Below are positions 51,843 through 62,794 of a stretch of DNA of 64,000 nt, piece after piece. How positions within the stretch are numbered: the stretch's first letter is position 1; each line of letters begins with the position of its first letter. This DNA is from Chloroflexota bacterium. Its GTDB lineage: Bacteria; Chloroflexota; Dehalococcoidia; UBA2979. The notes beneath the pieces are model-generated. The model worked only from the letters and a program-made list of their open reading frames with translations. It made no database searches and was not told the DNA's origin. The position numbers were made by a program, and so were the translations under genes. Location: assembly GCA_947472995.1 (NCBI GenBank), contig CANJBO010000006.1, positions 1 to 64,000 of the forward strand, given 5' to 3'.

Positions 51843-52580
51843 ATGCACGACGATGGCTACTTCGACGAACGCATCGCCGCCCGCTACGACGAGTCCTCCG
51901 CCGAGATGTTCGAGGCGGCGAGCGTCGATCCGGTGGTCGATTTCCTCGTGCCGCTTGCGGGCGACGGCCGCGCGCTGGAGCTGGGCATCGGCACGGGGCG
52001 GATCGCGCTGCCGCTCGCGCGTCGCGGTGTGCCCGTGCACGGCATCGACCTGTCGAGCGCGATGATCGCGCGGCTGCGCGCGAAGCCGGGCGGCGCGGAC
52101 ATCGGGGTGACGGTCGGCGACTTCGCGACCGCGCGCGCGGAGGGGACGTTCGCCCTCGCGTACCTCGTCTTCAACACGATCATGAACCTCACGACCCAGG
52201 AGACGCAGACCGCGTGCTTCCGCAACGTCGCGGCGCACCTCGAACCCGGCGGCACGTTCGTGATCGAGACGATGCTGCCGGACCTCCAGCGCCTCCCGCC
52301 CGGCGAGACGGTCCGCCCCTTCCGCGTCGCCGAGGACCGCTGGGGCTTCGACGAGTACGACGTCGCAAACCAGGGCCTGACGTCGCACCACTTCGCCGTC
52401 GTGGACGGCCGGCTGGAGCGCTTCTCCGCTCCGTTCCGCTACGTGTGGCCCGCCGAGCTGGACCTGATGGCGCGCCTCGCCGGGATGACGCCACGCGAGC
52501 GGTGGTCGGGCTGGCAGCGCGAGCCGTTCACGAGCGACAGCCGACGCCTCGTGGCGGTCTGGGAGAAGCCCCGCGACTAA
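51843..52580 (+). CDS. Class I SAM-dependent methyltransferase
   Basis: A 245-residue Rossmann methyltransferase. Motif I is ALELGIGTGRIALPLARRGV (about residues 44-63), followed by VHGIDLSSAMIARLRA, ALAYLVFNTIMNLTTQETQT and LEPGGTFVIETMLPD. The beginning IAARYDESSAEMFEAASVDP is common to small-molecule methyltransferases. The substrate is unknown. The gene starts 33 nt after murJ and has its own -10 box. Confidence 0.9.
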   Translation: MHDDGYFDERIAARYDESSAEMFEAASVDPVVDFLVPLAGDGRALELGIGTGRIALPLARRGVPVHGIDLSSAMIARLRAKPGGADIGVTVGDFATARAEGTFALAYLVFNTIMNLTTQETQTACFRNVAAHLEPGGTFVIETMLPDLQRLPPGETVRPFRVAEDRWGFDEYDVANQGLTSHHFAVVDGRLERFSAPFRYVWPAELDLMARLAGMTPRERWSGWQREPFTSDSRRLVAVWEKPRD

Positions 52581-52627
52581 GCGACGGCGGTGCGCAGCGT
52601 TCTTCGAGTACCGACGGGAGACTGCGA

Positions 52628-52825
52628 GGGGCGGCCCACCCCTGCCCCTCCCGGCGCGGGAGGGGTTCTGAACTTCAGAGATGATGCGAGGAGCTGCGCC
52701 CTCACACTCCCGGCGGATTGGTCAGACTCCGACTCTGCGTTCGGATCAGGATGCTCGAAGGGGCTACGCCCCTTCGAATCTCATCCCCTTCCCGCGCAGG
52801 GAAGGGGCAGGGGATGGGCCGCCCT
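52628..52825. mobile_element. MITE-like family B element, about 200 bp
   Basis: Left end GGGGCGGCCCACCCCTGCCC, right end GGGGCAGGGGATGGGCCGCC (inverted). Inside lie a GAGGAGCTGCGCCCTCACA stem-loop and hairpin TCGAAGGGG-CTACG-CCCCTTCGA (52756-52778). It makes up most of the 440-bp gap 52581-53020 and contains no gene. The stems differ in sequence from the copies at 22628 and 62534 but stay paired. Confidence 0.7.
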
Positions 52826-52914
52826 GCGGTTGAACTTCGACCGCTCTCGTAGCCACGCCATCCACCGACCGGCCCGCTGCACGGCTGTGACGGCGTCGCA
52901 CTTCGACGGGCTGC

Positions 52915-52979
52915 TATACTGACAGCGCCCCCACCTTCACAAGGGAGCATCGGAAAGCGGACGCGCGGTGCGTCCGCTT
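52915..52979 (+). promoter_or_regulatory. -10 box and leader stem-loop of zinc-ribbon gene
   Basis: TATACT (52915-52920) is followed by a leader of about 95 nt containing hairpin AAGCGGACGC-GCGGT-GCGTCCGCTT (52955-52979), ten pairs. The hairpin could be an attenuator or an mRNA stabiliser. No clear -35 is seen. Confidence 0.5.
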
Positions 52980-53020
52980 CTTGGCGTGTGCTTCCGCGTG
53001 AAGCGCGATAGGAGCCTCGA

Positions 53021-53548
53021 ATGGCATTCAACGACCGCGAACTGGCATGCCGCGACTGCGGGTCGACGTTCGTCTTCACCTCCGGTGAGCAGGAGTTCTA
53101 CGCGACGAAGGGCCTCCAGCACGACCCCGTGCGCTGCCCGTCCTGCCGCCAGACCCGCAAGCTGCTGCGCCCCGAGGACCGCGAGGAGTCGCCGACCTTC
53201 GGCGTGTACGTCTCGTGGGGCGGGCGCACGCCGCGCCAGCTGCACGTCGCCGCCTGCCACCAGTGCGGCCAGACGACCGAGGTGCCGTTCGTGCCTCGTG
53301 GCGACCGCCCGGTGTACTGCTCGAACTGCTACAACGACGTCCGCCAGAAGCTCGAGGCGCAGGAGGCTGTGGAGGCCGAGGCCGCCGCGGCCCGCATCTC
53401 CGCCGCCGCCGGCCACGCCGCTGCCGCCCTGGAGGGCAACGGCCCGCCGCGTGTCGTCGTCATGGACACCGACGCCGACCGCATCGAGGTGAGCAGCGCG
53501 TCGGTCGCCGTCGTTGATCCGGAAGAAGCCGAAGACCTAGACTCGTAG
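53021..53548 (+). CDS. Double zinc-ribbon protein
   Basis: A 175-residue protein with two zinc ribbons. The first is CRDCGSTFVFTSGEQEFYAT with CPSCRQTRK (residues 10-48), the zinc-ribbon domain of the kind found in many small bacterial proteins. The second is CHQCGQTTEVPFVPRGDRPV, YCSNCY (residues 87-110), the CxxC-x17-CxxC type. An Ala/Glu helix (VEAEAAAARISAAAGHAAAA) and an acidic end follow. AGGAG lies 6 nt before ATG. Binding to nucleic acid or an RNA polymerase-like role is plausible but unproven. The ileS T-box promoter lies inside its 3' end. Confidence 0.82.
   Translation: MAFNDRELACRDCGSTFVFTSGEQEFYATKGLQHDPVRCPSCRQTRKLLRPEDREESPTFGVYVSWGGRTPRQLHVAACHQCGQTTEVPFVPRGDRPVYCSNCYNDVRQKLEAQEAVEAEAAAARISAAAGHAAAALEGNGPPRVVVMDTDADRIEVSSASVAVVDPEEAEDLDS
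53514..53543 (+). promoter_or_regulatory. Promoter of the T-box-ileS transcript
   Basis: TTGATC (53514-53519), 18-nt spacer, TAGACT (53538-53543), inside the last codons of the zinc-ribbon gene. It would start the leader near 53550. Confidence 0.5.
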
Positions 53549-53574
53549 CCAGCAACGCAGACACAGACAACAGC

Positions 53575-53895
53575 GACGACGGAGACAAGTAGTCCTGCAG
53601 CGACCGGTGAGCGAACCCGGGACGGTGTGAGCCGGGGACGAGCCGCGCAGGACGAAGATCCCTCCCGAGCTGCCGCCCGAACCCCTCGACCGCTCCCGGA
53701 GTCATCGCTCCCCGGAGCCGTCGAGGACAGTAGACGCGGCCGGAGCGCCCACCGTTACCAGGGGCAGCGCGGTGACTGCCGCGCAGTGAGCGGCGCGATG
53801 CACGAGAGTGCGCGCGCAACGCGGGTGGTACCGCGGGTGTTCGATCTTCGAGCGCTCGTCCCGCACCAGACATGGTGTGTGGACGGGCGCTTTTT
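53575..53895 (+). promoter_or_regulatory. T-box riboswitch upstream of ileS
   Basis: The conserved T-box sequence GCGGGTGGTACCGCGG is at 53821-53836. Stem I is formed by GGAG/CTCC and GTCCTGC (53592-53598) with GCAGGAC (53647-53653). The loop between them has AGTA on one side (53588-53591) and GAA on the other (53654-53656), the usual loop-E arrangement, followed by ATC (53658-53660), an isoleucine codon in the specifier position. The terminator is GCGCTCGTCC (53852-53861) with GGACGGGCGC (53881-53890) and then TTTTT. Uncharged tRNA-Ile should stabilise the antiterminator and turn on ileS. Confidence 0.95.
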
Positions 53896-53920
53896 GTTGC
53901 GCGCATTTCATCGGGCGAAG

Positions 53921-53965
53921 GCCGGGATACCCGGCCCGCCCGAAACAGACCTACGGGCTACGAGG
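53921..53965. repeat. Family C repeat between T-box and ileS
   Basis: GCCGGGATACCCGGC (53921-53935) followed by CCGCCCGAAACAGACCTACG. It lies between the terminator and the ileS ribosome site, so it is in the ileS leader. Confidence 0.75.
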
Positions 53966-53977
53966 ATCGAGGGTTCG

Positions 53978-57346
<3,369 letters not shown>

Positions 57347-57442
57347 GCCCCTCGCCCTGCCCTCTCCCGACCGGGAGAGGGTTCTGAGTTCGGAAGTCTG
57401 GCCCCCTCTCCCCGTTCGGGGAGAGGGCTGGGGTGAGGGCAT
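57347..57442. repeat. Family A double-hairpin element
   Basis: CTCTCCCG-acc-GGGAGAG and CTCTCCCC-gtt-CGGGGAGAG hairpins with GGTTCTGAGTTCGGAAGTCTGG between them and complementary outer ends. It lies between the convergent ileS and BrkB-family genes. Confidence 0.8.
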
Positions 57443-57451
57443 CCCCGCTCG

Positions 57452-58603
57452 CTACCGCCGCATCCCCGGATCGGCCTCGTGCGGCGCGGGGGCGCCGGGG
57501 GCGCCGACGGGCGGCAGGCCGACGACGGAGCGGTCGTCTGCGAAGACGAGGCCGCGCAGCAGCGACAGCGCAGACATGCGCCAGTCGCCCTCGCCGTCGG
57601 GGCCGCTGCCCCAGCGGCCGTGTCGCGGCTCGCCGCGCAGGACGTGGGGCACCTCGGCGGCGACCTCGCCACCGAAGATGACGAGGTTCGCGACGAGGTA
57701 GACCCAGAACAGCAGCACGATCACGGAGCCGAGCGACCCGTAGATCAGGTTGAACGAGCCGAACTGCTCCACGTACCAGGCGAATCCGGCCTTCAGCGCC
57801 TCGAACCCCACGGCGGCGAGGAGCGCGCCCGGCCACATGTCGCGCACGCGCACGCGGCGGTTCGGCAGCAGCCGGTACATCAGCAGGAACGCGACGAACG
57901 ACAGCGCGAACGGGACGACCAGCGCGCCGATCGCGGAGGCGATGCCCGTGTCCGCGAACGGCACCTGCACCGGGCTGTCGAGGTACGCCCACGCGCGGCC
58001 GAACTCGGTGCGGACGACGCGCCACGCGGCCGTCAGCACCACGCCACCGAGCAGCGGCAGACCGATGATCGGCAGCAGCGCGTAGTCGATCAGCTTCGCG
58101 CGCAGCCACGGCCGCCCCACGGTCACATCGAACGCCACGTCGAGCGCGGAGCGCACCGCCGCGGAAAGCGCGCCGGCGGTCCAGATCGAGCCGAGCGCGG
58201 AGACGATCGTGAGCGTCGGGCCGAGCTTGGCGACGTTCCGCAGCGAGTCGGCGATACTCTGGTCCTGCGTCGGGAGGAACGTGATGATCGCGTTCAGCAC
58301 CTGCTCCTGCACCCCGGGCGCGCGCAGCACGATGCCGAAGATCGAGACGGCGAGCAGGGTGATCGGGAAGAGCGAGAACAGCGCGTAGTAGGAGATGGCC
58401 GCCGCCATCCTCGACCCGCCGTCATCGATGAAGTTGGTGAGGGCGCGGCCGAGGATCCGCAGGGGGACTCGCCACTGGGCGCGGATCAGGCGCACGATCG
58501 GGATCGGTCGGGTCTGACCCGGCTCGGTCGGGCTCGGTCGGAGCAGCGTCGGCCTCCCGCGGTTCACCGGCCCGTTCCGCCGGAACATCGTAGCCGGTCG
58601 CAT
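57452..58603 (-). CDS. YihY/BrkB-family membrane protein
   Basis: A 383-residue inner membrane protein of the YihY/BrkB family (once called RNase BN). About six transmembrane helices are seen, with the conserved block MAAAISYYALFSLFPITLLA, then SALGSIWTAGALSAAVRSAL, FLLMYRLLPNRRVRVRDMWP and GSLGSVIVLLFWVYLVANLV with FGGEV. The family may transport an unknown substrate; function is unproven. The C-terminus is a Gly/Pro-rich cytosolic tail. ATG 58603 has GGGAG 7 nt upstream; the longer start at 58633 would run into proB, which is divergent. Confidence 0.88.
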   Translation of the reverse strand: MRPATMFRRNGPVNRGRPTLLRPSPTEPGQTRPIPIVRLIRAQWRVPLRILGRALTNFIDDGGSRMAAAISYYALFSLFPITLLAVSIFGIVLRAPGVQEQVLNAIITFLPTQDQSIADSLRNVAKLGPTLTIVSALGSIWTAGALSAAVRSALDVAFDVTVGRPWLRAKLIDYALLPIIGLPLLGGVVLTAAWRVVRTEFGRAWAYLDSPVQVPFADTGIASAIGALVVPFALSFVAFLLMYRLLPNRRVRVRDMWPGALLAAVGFEALKAGFAWYVEQFGSFNLIYGSLGSVIVLLFWVYLVANLVIFGGEVAAEVPHVLRGEPRHGRWGSGPDGEGDWRMSALSLLRGLVFADDRSVVGLPPVGAPGAPAPHEADPGMRR

Positions 58604-58631
58604 TCCAACGCTCCCGAGGGGGGAGCGCGCC

Positions 58632-59795
58632 ATGACGGGACAGCGCCTCCAGCCACAGCACGTCGCCTATCGCCGCGTCGTGGTGAAGGTCGGCTCCAAC
58701 GTGCTCACGGGCGGCACCGATCAGATCGACACGGTCGCGATCGCGGCGATCGTCGAGCAGATCGCGGGCCTCGTCGGGCGCGGCGTGCAGACGATCGTCG
58801 TCACCTCGGGCGCGGTCGCCGCGGGGCGGCATCGCGTGCGGGCGCACCACGAGGCGCGCGCGCTCGCGCTGCGCGAGGCGCAGTCGAGGCAGGCGCTCGC
58901 GGCGATCGGGCAGTCGCGACTGATGGCGCTGTGGGACCAGCTGTTCGAGCAGCACGACGTGCCCACCGCGCAGGCGCTGCTGACACGCCGTGACCTCGCG
59001 GACCGCCTCGGCTACCTCAACGCGCGCAACACGCTGCTCGAGCTGGTCGAGCTCGGCGTCGTGCCGATCGTCAACGAGAACGACGTCGTCTCCGTCGAGG
59101 AGCTGCGCGAGCTGACGGTGATCGGCGACAACGACAACCTCTCCGCGCAGGTCGCGAACCTCGTCGACGCGGAGCTGCTGCTGATCCTCTCGGACATCGA
59201 CGGCCTCTACACCGCCGACCCGAACCGCGACCCCGCCGCGCGCCGGATCGAGGAGGTCCCCGTCATCGACGACGCGATCCTCGCGGCGGCGCAGGGCGGC
59301 ACCGGGAGCAGCCGCGGCACCGGCGGGATGCTGACAAAAATCCAGGCGGCGCGCATCGCGACGCAGGGTGGGACGCACGTCGTGATCGCGGCGGGCGCGG
59401 CGCGCGAGGTGGTGCTGCGCGCCGTCGCCGGCGAGCCGATCGGCACGCACTTCCTCCCCGTGGGCGACCGCCTCGAGAGCCGCCGGCGCTACCTGCTCTC
59501 CGGCCTCCAGTCGCGCGGCTCCGTGACCGTGGACGACGGCGCGGCGGGGGCGCTGCTGCGCGGGGGCTCCTCGCTCCTCCCGGCCGGCGTGACCGGCTGC
59601 GACGGGACGTTCGTCCGAGGCGACGTGGTGCACGTGATGACGCAGGCGGGCCGCCACCTCGCCAGCGGCATGGCGAACTACTCCCGCGAGGAGGTCACGC
59701 GGATCCTCGGCCGGAAGTCGGATCAGATCGCGGAGCTGCTGGGCTACGAGTTCGGCGCGGAGGTCATCCACCGCAACAATCTCGTGCTCGTGTAA
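58632..59795 (+). CDS. proB: Glutamate 5-kinase with PUA domain
   Basis: First enzyme of proline synthesis, phosphorylating glutamate. The 387-residue protein has an amino acid kinase domain (VVVKVGSNVLTGG, VVTSGAVAAGRHR, LGYLNARNTLLELVELGVVP, IVNENDVVSVEEL, LSDIDGLYTADPNRDP, GTGGMLTKIQAARIAT) and a C-terminal PUA domain (SVTVDDGAAGALLRGGSSLL onward, about residues 300-385). A G-rich ribosome site lies 7 nt before ATG. proA is 165 nt downstream across a family C repeat. Confidence 0.95.
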   Translation: MTGQRLQPQHVAYRRVVVKVGSNVLTGGTDQIDTVAIAAIVEQIAGLVGRGVQTIVVTSGAVAAGRHRVRAHHEARALALREAQSRQALAAIGQSRLMALWDQLFEQHDVPTAQALLTRRDLADRLGYLNARNTLLELVELGVVPIVNENDVVSVEELRELTVIGDNDNLSAQVANLVDAELLLILSDIDGLYTADPNRDPAARRIEEVPVIDDAILAAAQGGTGSSRGTGGMLTKIQAARIATQGGTHVVIAAGAAREVVLRAVAGEPIGTHFLPVGDRLESRRRYLLSGLQSRGSVTVDDGAAGALLRGGSSLLPAGVTGCDGTFVRGDVVHVMTQAGRHLASGMANYSREEVTRILGRKSDQIAELLGYEFGAEVIHRNNLVLV

Positions 59796-59810
59796 CCTTC
59801 TTCATGCGGG

Positions 59811-59945
59811 CGCAAGCGGGGATACCCCGCCCGCCCTCCGAGAGGTCGCATCTCTCTTGCGGGCCTCATGCGAGGAATACCTCGCCGGCCCTCCGGAGGT
59901 CGCGAGGCGCCTCAGCCACTCTCGGATCTCGCTTGCGGTCTCACG
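59811..59945. repeat. Family C repeat cluster between proB and proA
   Basis: Hairpins GCGGGGATACCCCGC (59816-59830) and GCGAGGAATACCTCGC (59870-59885), with CCTCCGAGAGGTCGC and CCTCCGGAGGTCGCGAGGCG between and after. The 164-bp gap holds no gene. Confidence 0.75.
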
Positions 59946-59959
59946 CAGAGGAACGACCG

Positions 59960-61255
59960 ATGACCAGCACCATCTCCCGCCCCCAGGACACCGCGGAGTC
60001 CGAGGCGACCCGCAAGGCAGCGCTGGCACGCGCCGCGAGCCGCCGCATGTCCGCCGTCACCAGCGACCAGCGCAACGACGCGCTACGCCGCATCGCCGAC
60101 GCGATCGAGGCGGAGACGCCGCGCATCCTCGCCGTCAACGGGCCGGAGGTCGAGCGCGGGCGCGCGAACGGGATCATGGCGGCGTTCATCGACCGCATGG
60201 AGTTGAACGAGGCGCGCCTGAAGGCGATCGCGAACGACACGCGCGCGGTCGCCGCACTGCCCGATCCGATCGGCGTGATCGAGGAGATGGTGACGCGCCC
60301 CAATGGCCTGCAGATCGGGCGCATGCGCGTGCCGCTGGGCGTGATCGCGACGATCTACGAGTCGCGACCCAACGTCACCGTCGACATCGCCGCGGTGTGC
60401 CTGAAGTCCGGCAACGGCGTCGTGCTGCGCTCCGGCACCGACGCACATGCGACCTCGGCGGTGTTCGCCGAGATCATCGCGCGCGAGGCGGTCGCCGCCG
60501 GGCTGCCCGACGGCATCGTGCAGTTCATCGAATCGACGGACCGCGAGGAGGTCGGCGCGCTGCTGAAGGCGGGCGCGCTGGTCGACCTGATGGTGCCTCG
60601 AGGCGGCGCGGACCTGATCCGGCGCGTGCAGCAGGAGGCGACGATGCCCGTCGTCGCCGGCGGCATCGGCGTATGCCACACCTTCGTCGATGAGGACGCG
60701 AGCCTCGACATGGCGCGCGACATCGTGATCAACGCGAAGACCGTGCGCCCCTCGGTGTGTAACGCGATGGACACGCTGCTCGTGCACGCGGCCGTCGCAG
60801 AGCGCTTCGTGCCGATGATCGCGGAGGCGCTGGGCGCGAAGGGCGTGACGCTGCACGCCGACGCGCGCGCACTGCCGCTCGCGCAGTCCGCGCGCGGCGT
60901 CGACGTCGTGCCGGTGCGCGACGAGGACTACGACCGCGAGTGGCTCTCGCTCGACTGCTCCGTGCGCATCGTCGACACCCTCGACGACGCGCTCGGCCAC
61001 ATCGAGGTGCACGGCAGCGGGCACTCCGAGGCGATCGTGACGGACTCATGGGCCGCGTCGCAGCGCTTCCTGCGCGACGCCGATGCCGCCGCGGTGTTCG
61101 TGAACGCCTCGACGTACTTCAACGACGGCGCGCAGTTCGGCCTCGGCGTGGAGGTCGGCATCTCGACGCAGAAGATGCACGCGCGCGGGCCGATGGGCCT
61201 GAAGGAGCTGACGTCCTACAAGTGGATCGTGCTCGGCAACGGCCAGACGCGGTAA
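59960..61255 (+). CDS. proA: Gamma-glutamyl phosphate reductase
   Basis: Second enzyme of proline synthesis, reducing glutamyl phosphate to the semialdehyde. The 431-residue aldehyde-dehydrogenase-fold protein shows VPLGVIATIYESRPNVTVDI, SGNGVVLRSGTDA, DLMVPRGGADLIRRVQQEAT, the active-site region NAKTVRPSVCNAMDTLLVH (Cys) and STYFNDGAQFGLGVEVGIST, HARGPMGLKELTSYKW. ATG 59960 has AGAGGAA 6 nt upstream. With proB this makes the proBA pair; proC is not here. Confidence 0.96.
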   Translation: MTSTISRPQDTAESEATRKAALARAASRRMSAVTSDQRNDALRRIADAIEAETPRILAVNGPEVERGRANGIMAAFIDRMELNEARLKAIANDTRAVAALPDPIGVIEEMVTRPNGLQIGRMRVPLGVIATIYESRPNVTVDIAAVCLKSGNGVVLRSGTDAHATSAVFAEIIAREAVAAGLPDGIVQFIESTDREEVGALLKAGALVDLMVPRGGADLIRRVQQEATMPVVAGGIGVCHTFVDEDASLDMARDIVINAKTVRPSVCNAMDTLLVHAAVAERFVPMIAEALGAKGVTLHADARALPLAQSARGVDVVPVRDEDYDREWLSLDCSVRIVDTLDDALGHIEVHGSGHSEAIVTDSWAASQRFLRDADAAAVFVNASTYFNDGAQFGLGVEVGISTQKMHARGPMGLKELTSYKWIVLGNGQTR

Positions 61256-61384
61256 CGGCAGACGCGGTAGCAACCGCCGCCAGCAAGCAGCCCGCGACCG
61301 CCTCGGCGGTCCGCACACACCACCCACCGCACAGCCAGCCACCCGCATATCCCACCCACCGCCGAGAACGAAGCGAGACGCACC

Positions 61385-61780
61385 GTGCCCTACACCTTTG
61401 AACGCATCGCCCGCACGCCGCACTCCGAGGAGTGGCGCGTGGACGCCGAGGCCGGCGCGATCGGCCGCGTCGACCTGCACTTCACCGGGTCGAAGGTCTA
61501 CGGGACGCTGGTCGTCCAGACCGCGATCGCGGAGGACGAGATCGAGGACCTGATCGGCGAGATCGACGCGCGTCTCGTCTCCACCGCCGACGAGTACCGC
61601 GAGGACTTCGTGGTCACCGTCTGGCGCGGCGTCGAGTTCGGCACGTATGCCGAGGACGGCCCGCGCGTGCTCGACGACTTCGAGGACGACGCCGTCACGG
61701 TCGACGATGTCGATGACGAGCTCGACGAGGAAGACATCGACGACGACGAGCTGGACGAGGACGACGACGCCCGGCGATAG
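61385..61780 (+). CDS. Hypothetical protein with strongly acidic tail
   Basis: A 131-residue protein. The first 95 residues look folded (PYTFERIARTPHSEEWRVDA; GRVDLHFTGSKVYGTLVVQT; IEDLIGEIDARLVSTADEYR; FVVTVWRGVEFGTY). The end is an Asp/Glu run (DELDEEDIDDDELDEDDDAR). It starts at GTG 61385 with only a weak ribosome site. It is 129 nt after proA, in front of the HAD gene. No family is recognised. Confidence 0.65.
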   Translation: MPYTFERIARTPHSEEWRVDAEAGAIGRVDLHFTGSKVYGTLVVQTAIAEDEIEDLIGEIDARLVSTADEYREDFVVTVWRGVEFGTYAEDGPRVLDDFEDDAVTVDDVDDELDEEDIDDDELDEDDDARR

Positions 61781-61793
61781 CGCGCGCCTCGAC

Positions 61794-62525
61794 TTGCCCG
61801 CGTTCGACGCGGGGCGCATCGAGGTCGTCTCGTTCGACCTCGACGGCACGCTGCTCGACTCACGCTCCGCATGGCGACGCGGGTTTGAGGCGCCGTTCGC
61901 GCGCCTCGCCGAGCGACACCCCTCGCTGCTGACGCTGGGCGACTTCGCGCACGTGCACGACCACGTGTTCCAGCCGTTCCTCATGGCGCTCTGGGAGCGC
62001 GACCGCGGCGAGTGGACGCCCGACTACGTGCGGGACGGCTGGCGCCTGCTCCTCGATCACCACGCAACGACCGACCACGCCGCGGCCGACGCCGCGTTCG
62101 AGGAGTACGAGTCGACGTGGCCCGGCCTGATGCAGCTGTTCGAGGAGTCGCTCGCCGTCCTCGAGGCGGTGCAGGCGCGCTACCCGATGGTGCTGCTGAC
62201 GAACGGCAACACCACGCAGCAGCGCATGAAGATCGTCGCGCACGACCTCGAACGGTGGTTCCGGCACGTCGTGGTGTCGGAGGAGGTCGGGCTGCTCAAG
62301 CCGGACCCGGCGATCTTCGCGCACGCGATCGCGCCGCTCGGCGCGCTGCCGCATGCAGCGCTGCACATCGGCGACACGCGATCGCAGGACATCGCGGGCG
62401 CGCGCGCGGCGGGCTGGCAGTCCGCGTGGATCAACCGCAGCGGCACCCCCGCCACCGACGAGGATCACCCCGACGTCGAGATCACGTCGCTCGATGAGCT
62501 GGTGGTGTTGCTCGGGTTGCGGTAA
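61794..62525 (+). CDS. HAD-superfamily hydrolase
   Basis: A 243-residue haloacid-dehalogenase-type phosphatase. Motif I is VVSFDLDGTLLDSRSAWRRG (DxDGT, about residues 11-30), motif II is MVLLTNGNTTQQRMKIVAHD, motif III is the Lys in VGLLKPDPAIFAHAI and motif IV is LHIGDTRSQDIAGARAAGWQ. A helical cap lies between I and II, as in subfamily I (phosphoglycolate phosphatase-like). TTG 61794 is the nearest start after the previous stop; an ATG upstream would overlap the acidic tail gene. Substrate unknown. Confidence 0.85.
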   Translation: MPAFDAGRIEVVSFDLDGTLLDSRSAWRRGFEAPFARLAERHPSLLTLGDFAHVHDHVFQPFLMALWERDRGEWTPDYVRDGWRLLLDHHATTDHAAADAAFEEYESTWPGLMQLFEESLAVLEAVQARYPMVLLTNGNTTQQRMKIVAHDLERWFRHVVVSEEVGLLKPDPAIFAHAIAPLGALPHAALHIGDTRSQDIAGARAAGWQSAWINRSGTPATDEDHPDVEITSLDELVVLLGLR

Positions 62526-62533
62526 CCCGTGCA

Positions 62534-62776
62534 GGGCGGCCCACCCCTGCCCCTCCCGGCGCGGGAGGGGTTCTGAATCAGAAAGATGTTGTGAGGAGCT
62601 GCGCCCCTCACACTCCCGGCGGAGCCAGAACCGGGAGCCAAATACCGCCGGAATCGGTCGTTCACAACGAGCGACCGGGTCCTGAACAGCGGGGCGCAGT
62701 GCTGATGGGGTGCAACCCCATCAGAGAACCAAACCCCTTCCCGCGCAGGGAAGGGGGGCAGGGGGATGGGCGCCCC
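62534..62776. mobile_element. MITE-like family B element, 243 bp
   Basis: Left end GGGCGGCCCACCCCTGCCCC, right end inverted (GGGGGATGGGCGCCCC). Internal hairpins are TGTGAGG/CCTCACA (62590-62612) and CTGATGGGG-TGCAA-CCCCATCAG (62702-62724); the second matches the hairpin at 22691-22713 apart from the loop. It fills the gap between the convergent HAD and transketolase genes. Confidence 0.7.
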
Positions 62777-62794
62777 GCGATACCTCGACGGTGG

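Noticed and set aside
49980-52391. An 803-codon minus-strand frame rich in Arg, His and Glu
   Set aside because: It is the antisense of murJ and the methyltransferase gene, both of which have clear family motifs.
61647-61793. ATG start for the HAD gene inside the acidic protein gene
   Set aside because: The added residues would be a Thr/Ser/Arg run produced by reading the Asp/Glu codons out of frame; TTG 61794 fits the domain start better.
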